DNA of 64,000 nt from Pteria penguin (GCA_035048485.1 CM068586.1:30131849-30195848), one strand, 5' to 3'. Positions 24,201 to 37,853 are shown, numbered from the stretch's first letter. The notes: generated by a model not told the origin, from the letters alone. Numbers and translations: made by a program.

Positions 24201-27200
24201 CCCGTTACTGCTGTATAAGTGTTTCCCGTTACTGCTGTATAAGTTGGTCCCGTTACTGCTGTATAAGTGGTTCCCGTTACTGCTGTATAAGTGGTTCCCG
24301 TTACTGCTGTATAAGTGGGTCCTGTTAGTGCTGTAAAAGTGGGTCCCGTTACAGCCGTATAAGTGGTTCCCGTTACTGCTGCATAAGTGGGTCCCGTTAC
24401 TACTGTATAATTGGGCCCGTTATTGCTGTATAAGTGTGTCTCGTTACGGTTGTATAAGTGGGCCCAGTTACTGCTGTAGAAGTTGGTCCCGTTACTGTTG
24501 TATAAGTGGGTCCCTTTACTGCTGTATAAGTGGTACCGTTACTGCTATATAAGTGGGTCCTGTTATTGCTATATAAGTGGGCCCTGTTACTGTTATATAA
24601 GTAGCCTCGTTACTGTTGTATAAATTGGTCCTGTTGCTGTTGTATAAGTGGGCCACGTTACTGTTGTATAAGTGGGTCCCGTTATTGCTGTATAAGTGGG
24701 TCCTGTTACTGTTGTATAAGTGGGCCACGTTACTGTTCTATAAGTGGGTCCCGTTACTGTTGTACAAGTGGGTCCTGTTACTGCTGTATAAGTCGAGCCT
24801 GTTATTTCTGTATAAGTGGTTCCCATTACTGCTGTATAAGTGGGTCCCGTTACTGCTGTATAAGTGGTTCCCGTTACTGCTGTATAAGTGGGTCCCGTTA
24901 CTGCTGTATAAGTCGGTCCTGTTATTGCTGTATAAGTGGGCCCTGTTATTGCTGTAGAAGTGGTCCCATTATTGTTGTATAAGTTGGTCCCGTTACTACT
25001 GTATAAGTTGGTCCCGATACTGTTGTATAAGTTGAGCCCGTTACTGCTATATAAGTGGGTCTTGTTATTGCTGTATAAGTGGGCCCTGTTACTGCTGTAT
25101 AAGTGGTCCCGTTACTGTTGTATAAGTGGTTCCCGTTACTGTTGTATAAGTTGGTCCCGTTAATGTTGTATAAGTTGAGCCCGTTACTGCTATATAAGTG
25201 GGTCCTGTTATTGCTGTATAAGTAGGCCCTGTTACTGCTGTATAAGTGGTCCCGTTACTGCTGTATAAGTGGGTCCCGTTACTGCTGTATAAGTTGGTCC
25301 CGTTACTGCTGTATAAGTTGAGCCCGTTACTGCTATATAAGTGGTTCCCGTTACTGCTGTATAAGTGGGCCCTGTTACTGCTGTATAAGTGGTCCCGTTA
25401 CTGCTGTATAAGTTGGTCCCATTATTGCTGTAACAGTTAGTCAACTTAGTGTCTTTACTAACTGTATATGTCGCCCTGTTACTGCTGTATAAGTGTGTCC
25501 CGTTACTGTTGTATAAGTGGGTCCCGTTACTGCTGTATAACGTGGTCCCGTTACTGCTGTGTAAGTGGGCCCTGTTACTGTTATATAAGTTGGTCCCATT
25601 ACTGCTGTATAAGTGGTTCCCGTTACTGCTGTATAAGTGATACCCGTTACTGCCATATAAGTGGTTCCCGTTTCCGCTGTATAAGTGGTTCCGGTTACTG
25701 CTGTATAAGTGGTTCCCATTACTGCTGTATAAGTGGGTCCTGTTACTGCTGTATCATTGGTCCCGTTACTGCTGTATAAGTTGGTCCCGTTATTGCTGTA
25801 TAAGTGGGTCCCGTTACTGCTGTATAAGTAGTTCCCGTTACTGTTGTATAAGTGGTTCCCGCTACTGCTGTGTAAGTGGTTCCCGTTACTGCTGTATAAG
25901 TGGGTCCCGTTACTGCTATATAAGTTGGTCCCGTTACTGCTGTATAAGTTGAGCCCGTTACTGCTATATAAGTGGGTCCTTTTATTGCTGTATAAGTAGG
26001 CCCTGTTACTGCTGTATAAGTTGGTCCCGTTACTGCTGTATAAGTTGGTCACGTTACTGCTGTATAAGTTGGACCCATTATTGCTGTAACAGTTAGTCAA
26101 CTTAGTGTCTTTACTAACTGTATATGTCGCCCTGTTACTGCTGTATAAGTGGGTCCCGTTGCCGCTGTATAAGTTGGTCCCGTTACTGCTGTATAAGTGG
26201 GCCCTGTTACTGTTATATAAGTTGGTCCCGTTACTGCTGTATAAGTGGTTCCCGTTACTGCTGTATAAGTGGTTCCCGTTACTGCTGTATAAGTGGGTCC
26301 CTTTACTGCTGTATAAGTGGTTCCCATTACTGCTGTATAAGTGGGTCCCGTTACTGCTGTATAAGTGGGTCCTGTTATTGCTGTATAAGTGGGCCCTGTT
26401 ACTGCTGTATAAGTGGTCCCATTACTGTTGTATAAGTTGGTCCCGTTACTGCTGTATAAGTGGTTCCCGTTACTGCTGTATAAGTGGTTCCCGTTACTGC
26501 TGTATAAGTGGGTCCCTTTACTGCTATATAAGTGGTTCCCATTACTGCTGTATAAGTGGGTCCCGTTACTGCTGTATCATTGGTCCCGTTACTGCTGTAT
26601 AAGTTGGTCCCGTTATTGCTGTATAAGTGGCTCCCGTTACTGCTGTATAAGTGGTTCCCGTTACTGCTGTATAAGTGATTCCCGTTACTGCTGTGTAAGT
26701 GGTTCCCGTTACTGCTGTATAAGTGGGTCCCGTTACTGCTGTATAAGTTGGTCCCGTTACTGCTGTATAAGTTGAGCCCGTTACTGCTATATAAGTGGGT
26801 CCTGTTATTGCTGTATAAGTGGGCCCTTTTACTGCTGTATAAGTTGTCCGGTTACTGCTGTAGAAGTTGGTCCCGTTACTGATGTATAAGTTGGTCCCAT
26901 TATTGCTGTAACAGTTAGTCAACTTAGTGTCTTTACTAGCTGTATATGTCGCCCTGTTACTGCTGTATAAGTGGGTCCCGTTACCGCTGTATAAGTTGGT
27001 CCCGTTACTGGTGTATACGTGGGCCCTGTTACTGTTATATAAGTTGGTCCCGTTACTGCTATATAAGTGGTTCCCGTTACTGCTGTATAAGTGGTTCCCG
27101 TTACTGCTGTATAAGTGGGTCCCGTTACTGCTGTATAAGTGGTTCCCATTACTGCTGTATAAGTGGGTCCCGTTACTGCTGTATCATTGGTCCCGTTACT

Positions 27201-30200
27201 GCTGTATAAGTTGGTCCCGTTATTGCTGTATAAGTGGGTCCCGTTACTGCTGTATAAGTGGTTCCCGTTACTGCTGTATAAGTGGTTCCCGTTACTGCTG
27301 TGTAAGTGGTTCCCGTTACTGCTGTATATGTGGGTCCCGTTACTGCTGTATAAGTTGGTCCCGTTACTGCTGTATAAGTTGAGCCCGTTACTGCTATATA
27401 AGTGGGTCCTGTTATTGCTGTATAAGTGGGCCCTGTTACTGCTGTATAAGTGGTCCCGTTATTGCTGTATAAGTTGGTCCCGTTACTGCTGTATAAGTTG
27501 GTCCCATTATTGCTGTAACAGTTAGTCAACTTAGTGTCTTTACTAACTGTATATGTCGCCCTGTTACTGCTGTATAAGTGGGTCCCGTTACCGCTGTATA
27601 AGTTGGTCCCGTTACTGCTGTATAAGTGGGCCCTGTTACTGTTATATAAGTTGGTCCCGTTACTGCTGTATAAGTGGTTCCCGTTACTGCTGTATAAGTG
27701 GTTCCCGTCACTGCTGTATAAGTGGGTCCCGTTACTGCTGTATAAGTTGGTCCCGTTACTGCTGTATAAGTGGTTCCCGTTACTGCTGTATAAGTGGTTC
27801 CCGTTACTGCTGTATAAGTTGGTCCCGTTACTGCTGTATAAGTGGTTCCCGTTACTGCTGTATAAGTGTTTCCCGTTACTGCTGTATAAGTTGGTCCCGT
27901 TACTGCTGTATAAGTGGTTCCCGTTACTGCTGTATAAGTGGTTCCGGTTACTGCTATATAAGTGGGTCCTGTTACTGCTGTATAAGTGGGTCCCGTTACT
28001 GCTGTATAAGTGGTTCCCGTTACTGCTGTATAAGTGCGTCCCGTTACTACTGTATAATTGGGCCCGTTATTGCTGTATAAGTGTGTCTCGTTACGGTTGT
28101 ATACGTGGGCCCAGTTACTGCTGTATAAGTGGTTCCCGTTTCTGCTGTATAAGTGGTTCCCGATACTGCTGTATAAGTGGGTCCCGTTACTGTTGTATAA
28201 GTGGGTCACTTTTCTGCTGTATAAGTGGTACCGTTACTGCTATATAAGTGGGTCTTGTTATTGCTGTATAAGTGGGCCCTGTTACTGTTATATAAGTAGC
28301 CCCGTTACTGTTGTATAAATTGGTCCCGTTACTGTTGTATAAGTGGGTCCCGTTACTGTTGTATAAGTGGGTCCCGTTACTGTTGTATAAGTGGGCCACG
28401 TTACTGTTCTACAAGTGGGTCCCGTTACTGCTGTACAAGTGGGTCCTGTTACTGCTGTACAAGTGGGTCCTGTTACTGCTGTATAAGTTGGTCCCGTTAT
28501 TGCTGTATAAGTGGTTCCCGTTACTGCTGTATAAGTGGGTCCCGTTACTGCTGTATAAGTGGTTCCCGTTACCGCTGTATAAGTGGGTCCCGTTACTGTT
28601 GTATAAGTCGGTTCTGTTATTGCTGTATAAGTGGGCCCTGTTATTGCTGTTTAAGTGGTCCCATTACTGTTGTATAAGTTGGTCCCGTTACTACTGTATA
28701 AGTTGGTCAAGTTACAACTGTATAAGTTGAGCCCGTTACTGCTATAGAAGTGGGTCCTGTTATTGCTGTATAAGTGGGCCCTGTTATTGCTGTATAAGTG
28801 GTCCCGTTACTGTTGTATAAGTGGTTCCCGTTACTGTTGTATAAGTTGGTCCCGTTGCTGCTGTATAATGGGTCCCGTTACTGCTGTATAAGTTGAGCCC
28901 GTTACTGCTATATAAGTGGGTCTTGTTATTGCTGTATAAGTGGGCCCTGTTACTGCTGTATAAGTTGTTCCGTTACTGTTATATATGTTGGTCCCGTTAC
29001 TGCTGTATAAGTGGGTCCCGTTACTGCTGTATAAGTGGTTCCCGTTACTGCTGTATAAGTGGGCCCTGTTACTGCTGTATAAGTGGTCCCGTTACTGCTG
29101 TATAAGTTGGTCCCATTATTGCTGTAACAGTTAGTCAACTTAATGTCTTTACTAACTGTATATGTCGCCCTGTTACTGCTGTATAAGTGTGTCCCGTTGC
29201 TGTTGTATAAGTGGGTCCCGTTACTGCTGTATAAGTTGGTCCCGTTACTGCTGTGTAAATGGGCCCTGTTACTGTTATATAAATTGGTCCCGTTACTGCT
29301 GTATAAGTGGTTCCCGTTACTGCTGTATAAGTGATTCCCGTTACTGCTGAATAAGTGGTTCCCGTTACTGCTGTATAAGTGATTCCCGTTACTGCTGTAT
29401 AAGTGGGTCCATTTACTGCTGTATAAGTGGTTCCCATTACTGCTGTATAAGTGGGTCCCGTTACTGCTGTATCATTGGTCTCGTTACTGCTGTATAAATT
29501 GGTCCTGTTATTGCTGTATAAGTGGCTCCCGTTACTGCTGTATAAGTGGTTCCCGTTACTGCTGTATAAGTGGTTCCCGTTACTGCTGTGTAAATGGTTC
29601 CCGTTACTGCTGTATAAGTGGGTCCCGTTACTGCTGTATAAGTTGGTCCCGTTACTGCGGTATAAGTTGAGCCCGTTACTGCTATATAAGTGGGTCCTGT
29701 TATTGCTGTATAAGTGGGCCCTGTTACTGCTGTATAAGTGGTCCGATTACTGTTGTATAAGTTGGTCCCGTTACTGCTGTATAAGTTGAGCCCGTCACTG
29801 CTATATAAGTGGGTCTTGTTACTGCTGTATAAGTGGTCCCATTACTGCTGTATAAGTTGGTCCCGTTACTGTTGTATAAGTTTTTCCCGTTACTGCTCTA
29901 TAAGTGGGTCCCGTTACTGCTGTATAAGTGGGTCCTGTTATTGCTGTATAAGTGGGCCCTGGTACTGCTGTATAAGTGGTCCCGTTACTGTTGTTTAAGT
30001 TGGTCCAGTTACTGCTGTATAAGTTGGTCCCGTTATTGCTGTATAAGTGGGTCCCGTTACTGCTGTATAAGTGGTTCCCGTTAGTGCTGTATAAGTGGTT
30101 CCCGTTACTGCTGTATAAGTTGGTCCCGTTACTGTTGTATAAGGGGTTCCCGTTACTGCTGTATAAGTGGGTCCCGTTACTGCTGTATAAGTGGGTCCCG

Positions 30201-33200
30201 TTACTGCTGTATAAGTTGGTCCCGTTACTGCTGTATAAGTTGAGCCCGTTACTGCTATATAAGTGGGTCCTGTTATTGCTGTATAAGTGGGCCCTGTTAC
30301 TGCTGTATAAGTGGTCCCGTTACTGGTGTATAATTGGGTCCCGTTACTACTGTATAAGTTGAGCCCGTTACTGCTATATAAGTGGGTCCTGTTATTGCTG
30401 AATAAGTGGGCTCTGTTACTGCTGTATAAGTGGTTCCCGTTACCGCTGTATAAGTGGGTCCCGTTACTGCTGTATAAGTCGGTTCTGTTATTGCTGTATA
30501 AGTGGGCCCTGTTATTGCTGTATAAGTGGTCCCATTACTGTTGTATAAGTTGGTCCCGTTACTACTGTATAAGTTGGTCCCGTTACTGCTGTATAAGTTG
30601 AGGCCGTTACTGCTATATAAGTGGGTCCTGTTATTGCTGTATAAGTGGGCCCTGTTACTGCTTTATAAGTGGTCCCGTTACTGTTGTATAAGTGGTTCCC
30701 GTTACTGTTGTATAAGTTGGTCCCGTTGCTGCTGTATAAGTGGATACCGTTACTGCTGTATAAGTTGAGCCCGTTACTGCTATATAAGTGGGTCCTGTTA
30801 CTGCTGTATAAGTTGTTCTGTTACTGTTATATAAGTTGGTCCCGTTACTGCTGTATAAGTGGGTCCCGTTACTGCTGTATAAGTGGTTCCCGTTACTGCT
30901 GTATAAGTGGGCCCTGTTACTGCTGTATAAGTGGTCCCGTTACTGCTGTATAAGTTGGTCCCATTATTGCTGTAACAGTTAGTCCACTTAGTGTCTTTAC
31001 TAACTGTATATGTCGCCCTGTTACTGCTGTATAAGTGTGTCCCGTTACTGTTGTATAAGTGGGTCCCGTTACTGCTGTATAAGTTGGTCCCGTTACTGCT
31101 GTGTAAGGGGGCCCTGTTACTGTTATATAAGTTGGTCCCGTTACTGCTGTATAAGTGGTTCCCGTTACTGCTGTATAAGTGATACCCGTTACTGCTGTAT
31201 AAGTGGTTCCCGTTACTGCTGTATAAGTGGTTCCCGTTACTGCTGTATAAGTGGGTCCCTTTGCTGCTGTATAAGTGGTTCCCATTAATGCTGTATAAGT
31301 GGGTCCCGTTAGTGCTGTATCATTGGTCCCGTTACTGCTGTATAAGTTGGTCCCGTTATTGCTGTATAAGTGGGTCCCGTTACTGCTGTATAAGTGGTTC
31401 CCTTTACTGCTGTATAAGTGGTTCCCGTTACTGCTGTGTAAGTGGTTCCCGTTACTGCTGTATAAGTGGGTCCCGTTACTGCTGTATAAGTTGATCCCGT
31501 TACTGCTGTATAAGTTGGTCCCGTTACTGCTGTATAAGTTGGTCCCATAATTGCTGTAACAGTTAGTCAACGTAGTGTCTTTACTAACTGTATATGTCGC
31601 CCTGTTACTGCTGTATAAGTGGGTCCTGTTACCGATGTATAAGTTGGTCCCGTTACTGCTGTATAAGTGGGCCCTGTTACTGTTATATAAGTTGGTCCCG
31701 TTACTGCTGTATAAGTGGTTCCCTTACTGCTGTATAAGTGGTTCCCGTTACTGCTGTATAAGTGGTTCCCGTTACTGCTGTATAAGTGGGTCCCTTTACT
31801 GCTATATAAGTGGTTCCCATTACTGCTGTATAAGTGGGTCCCGTTTCTGCTGTATAACTGGGTCCTGTTTTTGCTGTATAAGTGGGCTCTGTTACTGCTG
31901 TATAAGTGGTCCCATTACTGTTGTATAAGTTGGTCCTGTTACTGCTGTATAAATGGTACCCGTTACTGCTGTATAAGTGGTTCCCGTTACTGCTGTATAA
32001 GTGGTTCCCGTTACTTCTGTATAAGTGGGTCCCTTTACTGCTGTATAAGTGGTTCCCATTACTGCTGTATAAGTGGGTCCCGTTACTACTGTATCATTGG
32101 TCCCGTTACTGCTGTATAAGTTGGTCCCGTTATTGCTGTATAAGTGGGTCCCGTTACTGCTGTATAAGTGGTTCCCGTTACTGCTGTATAAGTGGTTCCC
32201 GTTACTGCTGTGTAAGTGGTTCCCGTTACTGCTGTATAAGTGGGTCCCGTTACTGCTGTATAAGTTGGTCCGGTTACTGCTGTATACGTTGAGCCCGTTT
32301 CTGCTATATAAGTGGGTCCTGTAATTGCTGTATAAGTGGGCCCTGTTACTGCTGTATAAGTGGTCTCGTTACTGCTGTATAAGTTGGTCCCTTTACTGCT
32401 GTATAAGTTGGTCCCATTATTGCTGTAACAGTTAGTCAACTTAGTGTCTTTACTAACTGTATATGTCGCCCTGTTACTGCTGTATAAGTGGGTCCCGTTA
32501 CCGCTGTATAAGTTGGTCCCGTTACTGCTGTATAAGTGGGCCCTGTTACTGTTATATAAGTTGGTCCCGTTACTGCTGTATAAGTGGTTCCCGTTACTGA
32601 TGTATAAGTGGTTCCCGTTACTGCTGTATAAGTGGTTCCCTTTACTGCTGTATAAGTGGGTCCCTTTACTGCTGTATAAGTGGTTCCCATTACTGCTGTA
32701 TAAGTGGGTCCCGTTACTGCTGTATAAGTGGGTCCTGTTATTGCTGTATAAGTGGGCCCTGTTACTGCTGTATAAGTGGTCCCATTACTGTTGTATAAGT
32801 TGGTCCCGTTACTGCTGTATAAGTTGAGCCCGTTACTGCTATATAAGTGGGTCCTGTTACTGCTGTATAAGTGGTCCCATTATTGCTGTATAAGTTGGTC
32901 CCGTTACTGTTGTATAAGTGGGTCCTGTTATTGCTGTATAAGTGGGCCCTGGTACTGCTGTATAAGTGGTCCCGTTGCTGTTGTTTAAGTTGGTCCAGTT
33001 ACTGCTGTATAAGTTGGTCCCGTTATTGCTGTATAAGTGGGTCCCGTTACTGCTGTATAAGTGGTTCCCGTTAGTGCTGTATAAGTGGTTTCCGTTACTG
33101 CTGTATAAGTTGGTCCCATTATTGCTGTAACAGTTGGTCAACTTAGTGTCTTTACTAACTGGATATGTCGCCCTGTTACTGCTGTAGAAGTGTGTACAGT

Positions 33201-35875
33201 TACTGTTGTATAAGTGGGTCCCGTTACTGCTGTATAAGTTGGTCCCGTTACTGCTGTATAAGTGGGCCCTGTTACTGTTATATAAGTTGGTTCCGTTACT
33301 GCTGTATAAGTGGTTCCCGTTACTGCTGTATAAGTGGGTCCCTTTACTGCTGTATAAGTGGTTCCCATTACTGCTGTATAAGTGGGTCCCGTTACTGCTG
33401 TATCATTGGTCCCGTTACTGCTGTATAAGTTGCTCCCGTTATTGCTGTATAAGTGGGTCCCCTTACTGCTGTATAAGTGGTTCCCGTTACTGCTGTATAA
33501 GTGGTTCCCGTTACTGCTGTGTAAGTGGTTCCCGTTAATGCTGTATAAGTGGGTCCCGTTACTGCTGTATAAGTTGGTCCCGTTACTGCTGTATAAGTTG
33601 AGCCCGTTACTGCTATATAAGTGGGTCCTGTTATTGCTGTATAAGTGGGCCCTGTCACTGCTGTATAAGTGGTCCCGTTACTGCTGTATAAGGTGATCCC
33701 GTTACTGCTGTATAAGTGGTTCCCGTTACTGATGTATAAGTGGTTCCCGTTACTGCTGTATAAGTGGTTCCCGTCAATGCTGTATAAGTGGGTCCCTTTA
33801 CTGCTGTATAAGTGGTTCCCATTACTGCTGTATAAGTGGGTCCCGTTACTGCTGTATAAGTGGTTCCCGTTACTGCTGTATAAGTGGTTCTCGTTACTGC
33901 TGTGTAACTGGTTCCCGTTACTGCTGTATAAGTGGGTCCCGTTACTGCTGTATAAGTTGGTCCGGTTACTGCTGTATACGTTGAGCTTGTTACTGCTATA
34001 TAAGTGGGTCCTGTTATTGCTGTATAAGTGGGCCCTGTTACTGCTGTATAAGTGGTCCCGTTACTGCTGTATAAGTTGGTCCCGTTACTGCTGTATAAGT
34101 TGGTCCCATTATTGCTGTAACAGTTAGTCAACTTAGTGTCTTTACTAACTGTATATGTCGCCCTGTTACTGCTGTATAATTGGGTCCCGTTACCGGTGTA
34201 TAAGTTGGTCCCGTTACTGCTGTATAAGTGGGCCCTGTTACTGTTATATAAGTTGGTCCCGTTACTGCTGTATAAGTGGTTCCCGTTACTGATGTATAAG
34301 TGGTTCCCGTTACCGCTGTATAAGTGGTTCCCGTCACTGCTGTATAAGTGGGTCCCTTTACTGCTGTATAAGTGGTTCCCATTACTGCTGTATAAGTGGG
34401 TCCCGTTACTGCTGTATAAGTGGGTCCTGTTATTACTGTATAAGTGGGCCCTGTTACTGCTGTATAAGTGGTCCCATTACTGTTGTATAAGTTGGTCCCG
34501 TTACTGCTGTATAAGTTGAGCCCGTTACTGCTATATAAGTGGGTCTTGTTACTGCTGTATAAGTGGTCCCATTACTGCTGTATAAGTTGGTCCCATTATT
34601 GCTGTAACAGTTAGTCAACTTAGTGTCTTTACTAACTGTATATGTCGCCCTGTTACTGCTGTATAATTGGGTCCCGTTACCGGTGTATAAGTTGGTCCCG
34701 TTACTGCTGTATAAGTGGGCCCTGTTACTGTTATATAAGTTGGTCCCGTTACTGCTGTATAAGTGGTTCCCGTTACTGATGTATAAGTGGTTCCCGTTAC
34801 TGATGTATAAGTGGTTCCCGTCACTGCTGTATAAGTGGGTCCCTTTACTGCTGTATAAGTGGTTCCCATTACTGCTGTATAAGTGGGTCTCGTTACTGCT
34901 GTATAAGTGGGTCCTGTTATTGCTGTATAAGTGGGCCCTGTTACTGCTGTATAAGTGGTCCCATTACTGTTGTATAAGTTGGTCCCGTTACTGCTGTATA
35001 AGTTGAGCCCGTTACTGCTATATAAGTGGGTCCTGTTACTGCTGTATAAGTGGTCCCATTACTGCTGTATAAGTTGGTCCCGTTACTGTTGTATAAGTGG
35101 GTCCTGTTATTGCTGTATAAGTGGGCCCTGGTACTGCTGTATAAGTGGTCCCGTTGCTGTTGTTTAAGTTGGTCCAGTTACTGCTGTATAAGTTGGTCCC
35201 GTTATTGCTGTATAAGTGGGTCCCGTTACTGCTGTATAAGTGGTTCCCGTTAGTGCTGTATAAGTGGTTTCCGTTACTGCTGTATAAGTTGGTCCCATTA
35301 TTGCTGTAACAGTTAGTCAACTTAGTGTCTTTACTAACTGTATATGTCGCCCTGTTACTGCTGTATAAGTGTGTACCGTTACTGTTGTATAAGTGGGTCC
35401 CGTTACTGCTGTATAAGTGGTTCCCGTTACTGCTGTATAAGTGGGTCCCTTTACTGCTGTATAAGTGGTTCCCATTACTGCTGTATAAGTGGGTCCTGTT
35501 ACTGCTGTATCATTGGTCCCGTTACTGCTGTATAAGTTGGTCCCGTTATTGCTGTATAAGTGGGTCCCGTTACTGCTGTATAAGTGGTTCCCGTTACTGC
35601 TGTATAAGTGGTTCCCGTTACTGCTGTGTAAGTGGTTCCCGTTACTGCTATATAAGTGGGTCCCGTTACTGCTGTATAAGTTGGTCCCGTTACTGCTGTA
35701 TAAGTTGAGCCCGTTACTGCTATATAAGTGGGTCCTGTTATTGCTGCATAAGTGGGCCCTGTCACTGCTGTATAAGTGGTCCCGTTACTGCTGTATAAGT
35801 TGGTCCCGTTACTGCTGTATAAGTTGGTCCCATTATTGCTGTAACAGTTAGTCAACTTAGTGTCTTTACTAACTG
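19831..35875. repeat. Hairpin module interspersed in array B (19 copies)
   Basis: A sequence unlike the satellite unit starts with CAGTTAGT, continues 'caacttagtgtcttt', then ACTAACTG and 'tatatgtcgccctg'. Copies start at 19831, 20463, 21262, 22324, 23146, 23944, 25434, 26090, 26912, 27519, 29128, 30976, 31560, 32429, 33131, 34121, 34608, 35310 and 35845. The two 8-bp arms are exact reverse complements around a 15-nt loop in 15 of 19 copies. Spacing runs from 487 to 1848 bp, so the module marks the start of variable-length higher-order units. It is always in the same orientation. It could be the scar of an ancient insertion or a functional site; nothing in the sequence decides. Confidence 0.9.
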
Positions 35876-37850
35876 TATATGTCACCCTGTTACTGCTGTA
35901 TAAGTGGGTCCTGTTACCGCTGTATAAGGTGGTCCCGTTACTGCTGTATAAGTGGGCCCTGTTACTGTTATATAAGTTGGTCCCGTTAATGCTGTATAAG
36001 TGGTTCCCGTTACTGCTGTATAAGTGGTTCCCGTTACTGCTGTATAAGTGGGTCCCTTTACTGCTGTATAAGTGGTTCCCATTACTGCTGTATAAGTGGG
36101 TCCCGTTACTGCTGTATAAGTGGGTCCTGTTATTGCTGTATAAGTGGGCCCTGTTACTGCTGTATAAGTGGTCCCATTACTGTTGTATAAGTTGGTCCCG
36201 TTACTGCTGTATAAGTTGAGCCCGTTACTGCTATATAAGTGGGTCCTGTTACTGCTGTATAAGTGGTCCCATTACTGCTGTATAAGTTGGTCCCGTTACT
36301 GTTGTATAAGTTGGTCCCGTTACTGCTGTATAAGTGGGTCCCGTTACTGCTGTATAAGTGGGTCCTGTTATTGCTGTATAAATGGGCCCTGGTACTGCTG
36401 TATAAGTGGTCCCGTTACTGTTGTTTAAGTTGGTCAAGTTACTGCTGTATAAGTTGGTCCCGTTATTGCTGTATAAGTGGGTCCCGTTACTGCTGTATAA
36501 GTGGTTCCCGTTAGTGCTGTATAAGTGGTTCCCGTTACTGCTGTATAAGTTGGTCCCGTTACTGTTGTATAAGGGGTTCCCGTTACTGCTGTATAAGTGG
36601 GTCCCGTTACTGCTGTATAAGTGGGTCCCGTTACTGCTGTATAAGTTGGTCCCGTTACTGCTGTATAAGTTGAGCCCGTTACTGCTATATAAGTGGGTCC
36701 TGTTATTGCTGTATAAGTGGGCCCTGTTACTGCTGTATAAGTGGTCCCGTTACTGGTGTATAATTGGGTCCCGTTACTACTGTATTAGTTGAGCCCGTTA
36801 CTGCTATATAAGTGGGTCCTGTTATTGCTGTATAAGTGGGCCCTGTTACTGCTGTATAAGTGGTCCCGTTACTGCTGTATAAGTGGTTCCCGTTACTGTT
36901 GTATAAGTTTGTCCCGTTACTGCTGTATAAGTGGGTCCCCTTATTGCTGTATAAGTGGGCCCTGTTACTGCTGTATAAGTTGTCCCGTTACTGTTATATA
37001 AGTTGGTCCCGTTACTGCTGTATAAGTGGGTCCCGTTACTGCTGTATAAGTGGGCCCTGTTACTGCTGTATAAGTTCGTCCCGTTACTGTTGTAGAAGTG
37101 GGCCCTGTTACTGTTATATAGGTTGGTCCCGTTACTGCTGTATAAGTGGGTCCCGTTACTGCTGTATAAGTGGGCCCTGTTACTACTGTATAAGTTGGTC
37201 TCGTTACTGCTGTATAAGTGGGCCCTGTTACTGTTATATAAGTTGGTCCCGTTACTGCTGTATAAGTGGTTCCCGTTACTCCTGTATAAGTTGGTCCCGT
37301 TACTGCTATATAAGTGGTTCCCGTTACTGCTGTATAAGTTTGTCCCGTTACTGCTTTATAAGTTAGTTCCCTTACTACTGTATAAGTGGGCCCCGCTTCT
37401 GCGGTATAAGTGGGTCCCGTTACTGTATACGTGGACCTCGTTACTACTTTTTAAGTAAACGCCATTACTGCTTAGCTGTATAGGTGGAGGAATATTTGTG
37501 AAGTCTTTGTGTTTACCTTTTTATTTGATTGATTGCTAAAGCCTTTCTCATACAGCTGAGTTAGATCTTTGATATGATGATATATATTACTTTTTGTCTA
37601 CCTCTTTTGAAGATTTGTAAACCATTCAATTAAATATAACAGGCTCTTATCGCCAAGTTATAGAAGGTCACGTCTGTAACTTCCTACTTGTGATAACTAA
37701 TGGCACGTATTGGTAAAAAGCGGAACTGTTGCCAAGATGTAGATTAAAACAGGAAATTGTACACCATTGTAAAACCCAACGAGGAAAGGATTTTTAAGCG
37801 TTTTCCAGGATAGACAAGTGCTTAAAGTACCAAACAGTAAACATGTTTGT

Positions 37851-37853
<3 letters not shown>

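Larger units (their letters stand above)
16806..37455. repeat. Satellite array B, 24-bp unit, about 20.6 kb
   Basis: More than 800 head-to-tail copies are present of a 24-bp unit with core GTTACTGCTGTATAAGT followed by a variable 'gggtccc/ggttccc/tggtccc/gggccct' segment. All copies face the same way. Units of 23 bp ('agtggtcccg') are common and shift the reading frame. The unit is stop-free in two plus frames and two minus frames, giving many spurious frames (reading LLLYKWFP, YCCISGSR, YTAVTGPT). Base composition is markedly less AT-rich than the flanks. The array starts in degenerate units near 16806 and ends in degenerate units by about 37455. Nested higher-order repeats are described separately. 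Confidence 0.98.

Noticed and set aside
16920..37400. TATA-box-like TATAAG in every unit as a tandem promoter
   Set aside because: It is inherent in the repeat unit; nothing else (initiator, CpG context, downstream gene) supports promoter activity.
16806..37455. CRISPR-like array
   Set aside because: Units are contiguous 24-bp repeats without unique spacers, in a eukaryotic intron-containing genome, and no cas genes are present.
16860..37458. Dozens of open frames on both strands reading LLLYKWFP, YCCISGSR or YTAVTGPT repeats
   Set aside because: A 24-bp unit keeps phase, and two frames per strand lack stops. The 23-bp units break and switch frames at random. There is no sign of selection for one frame.
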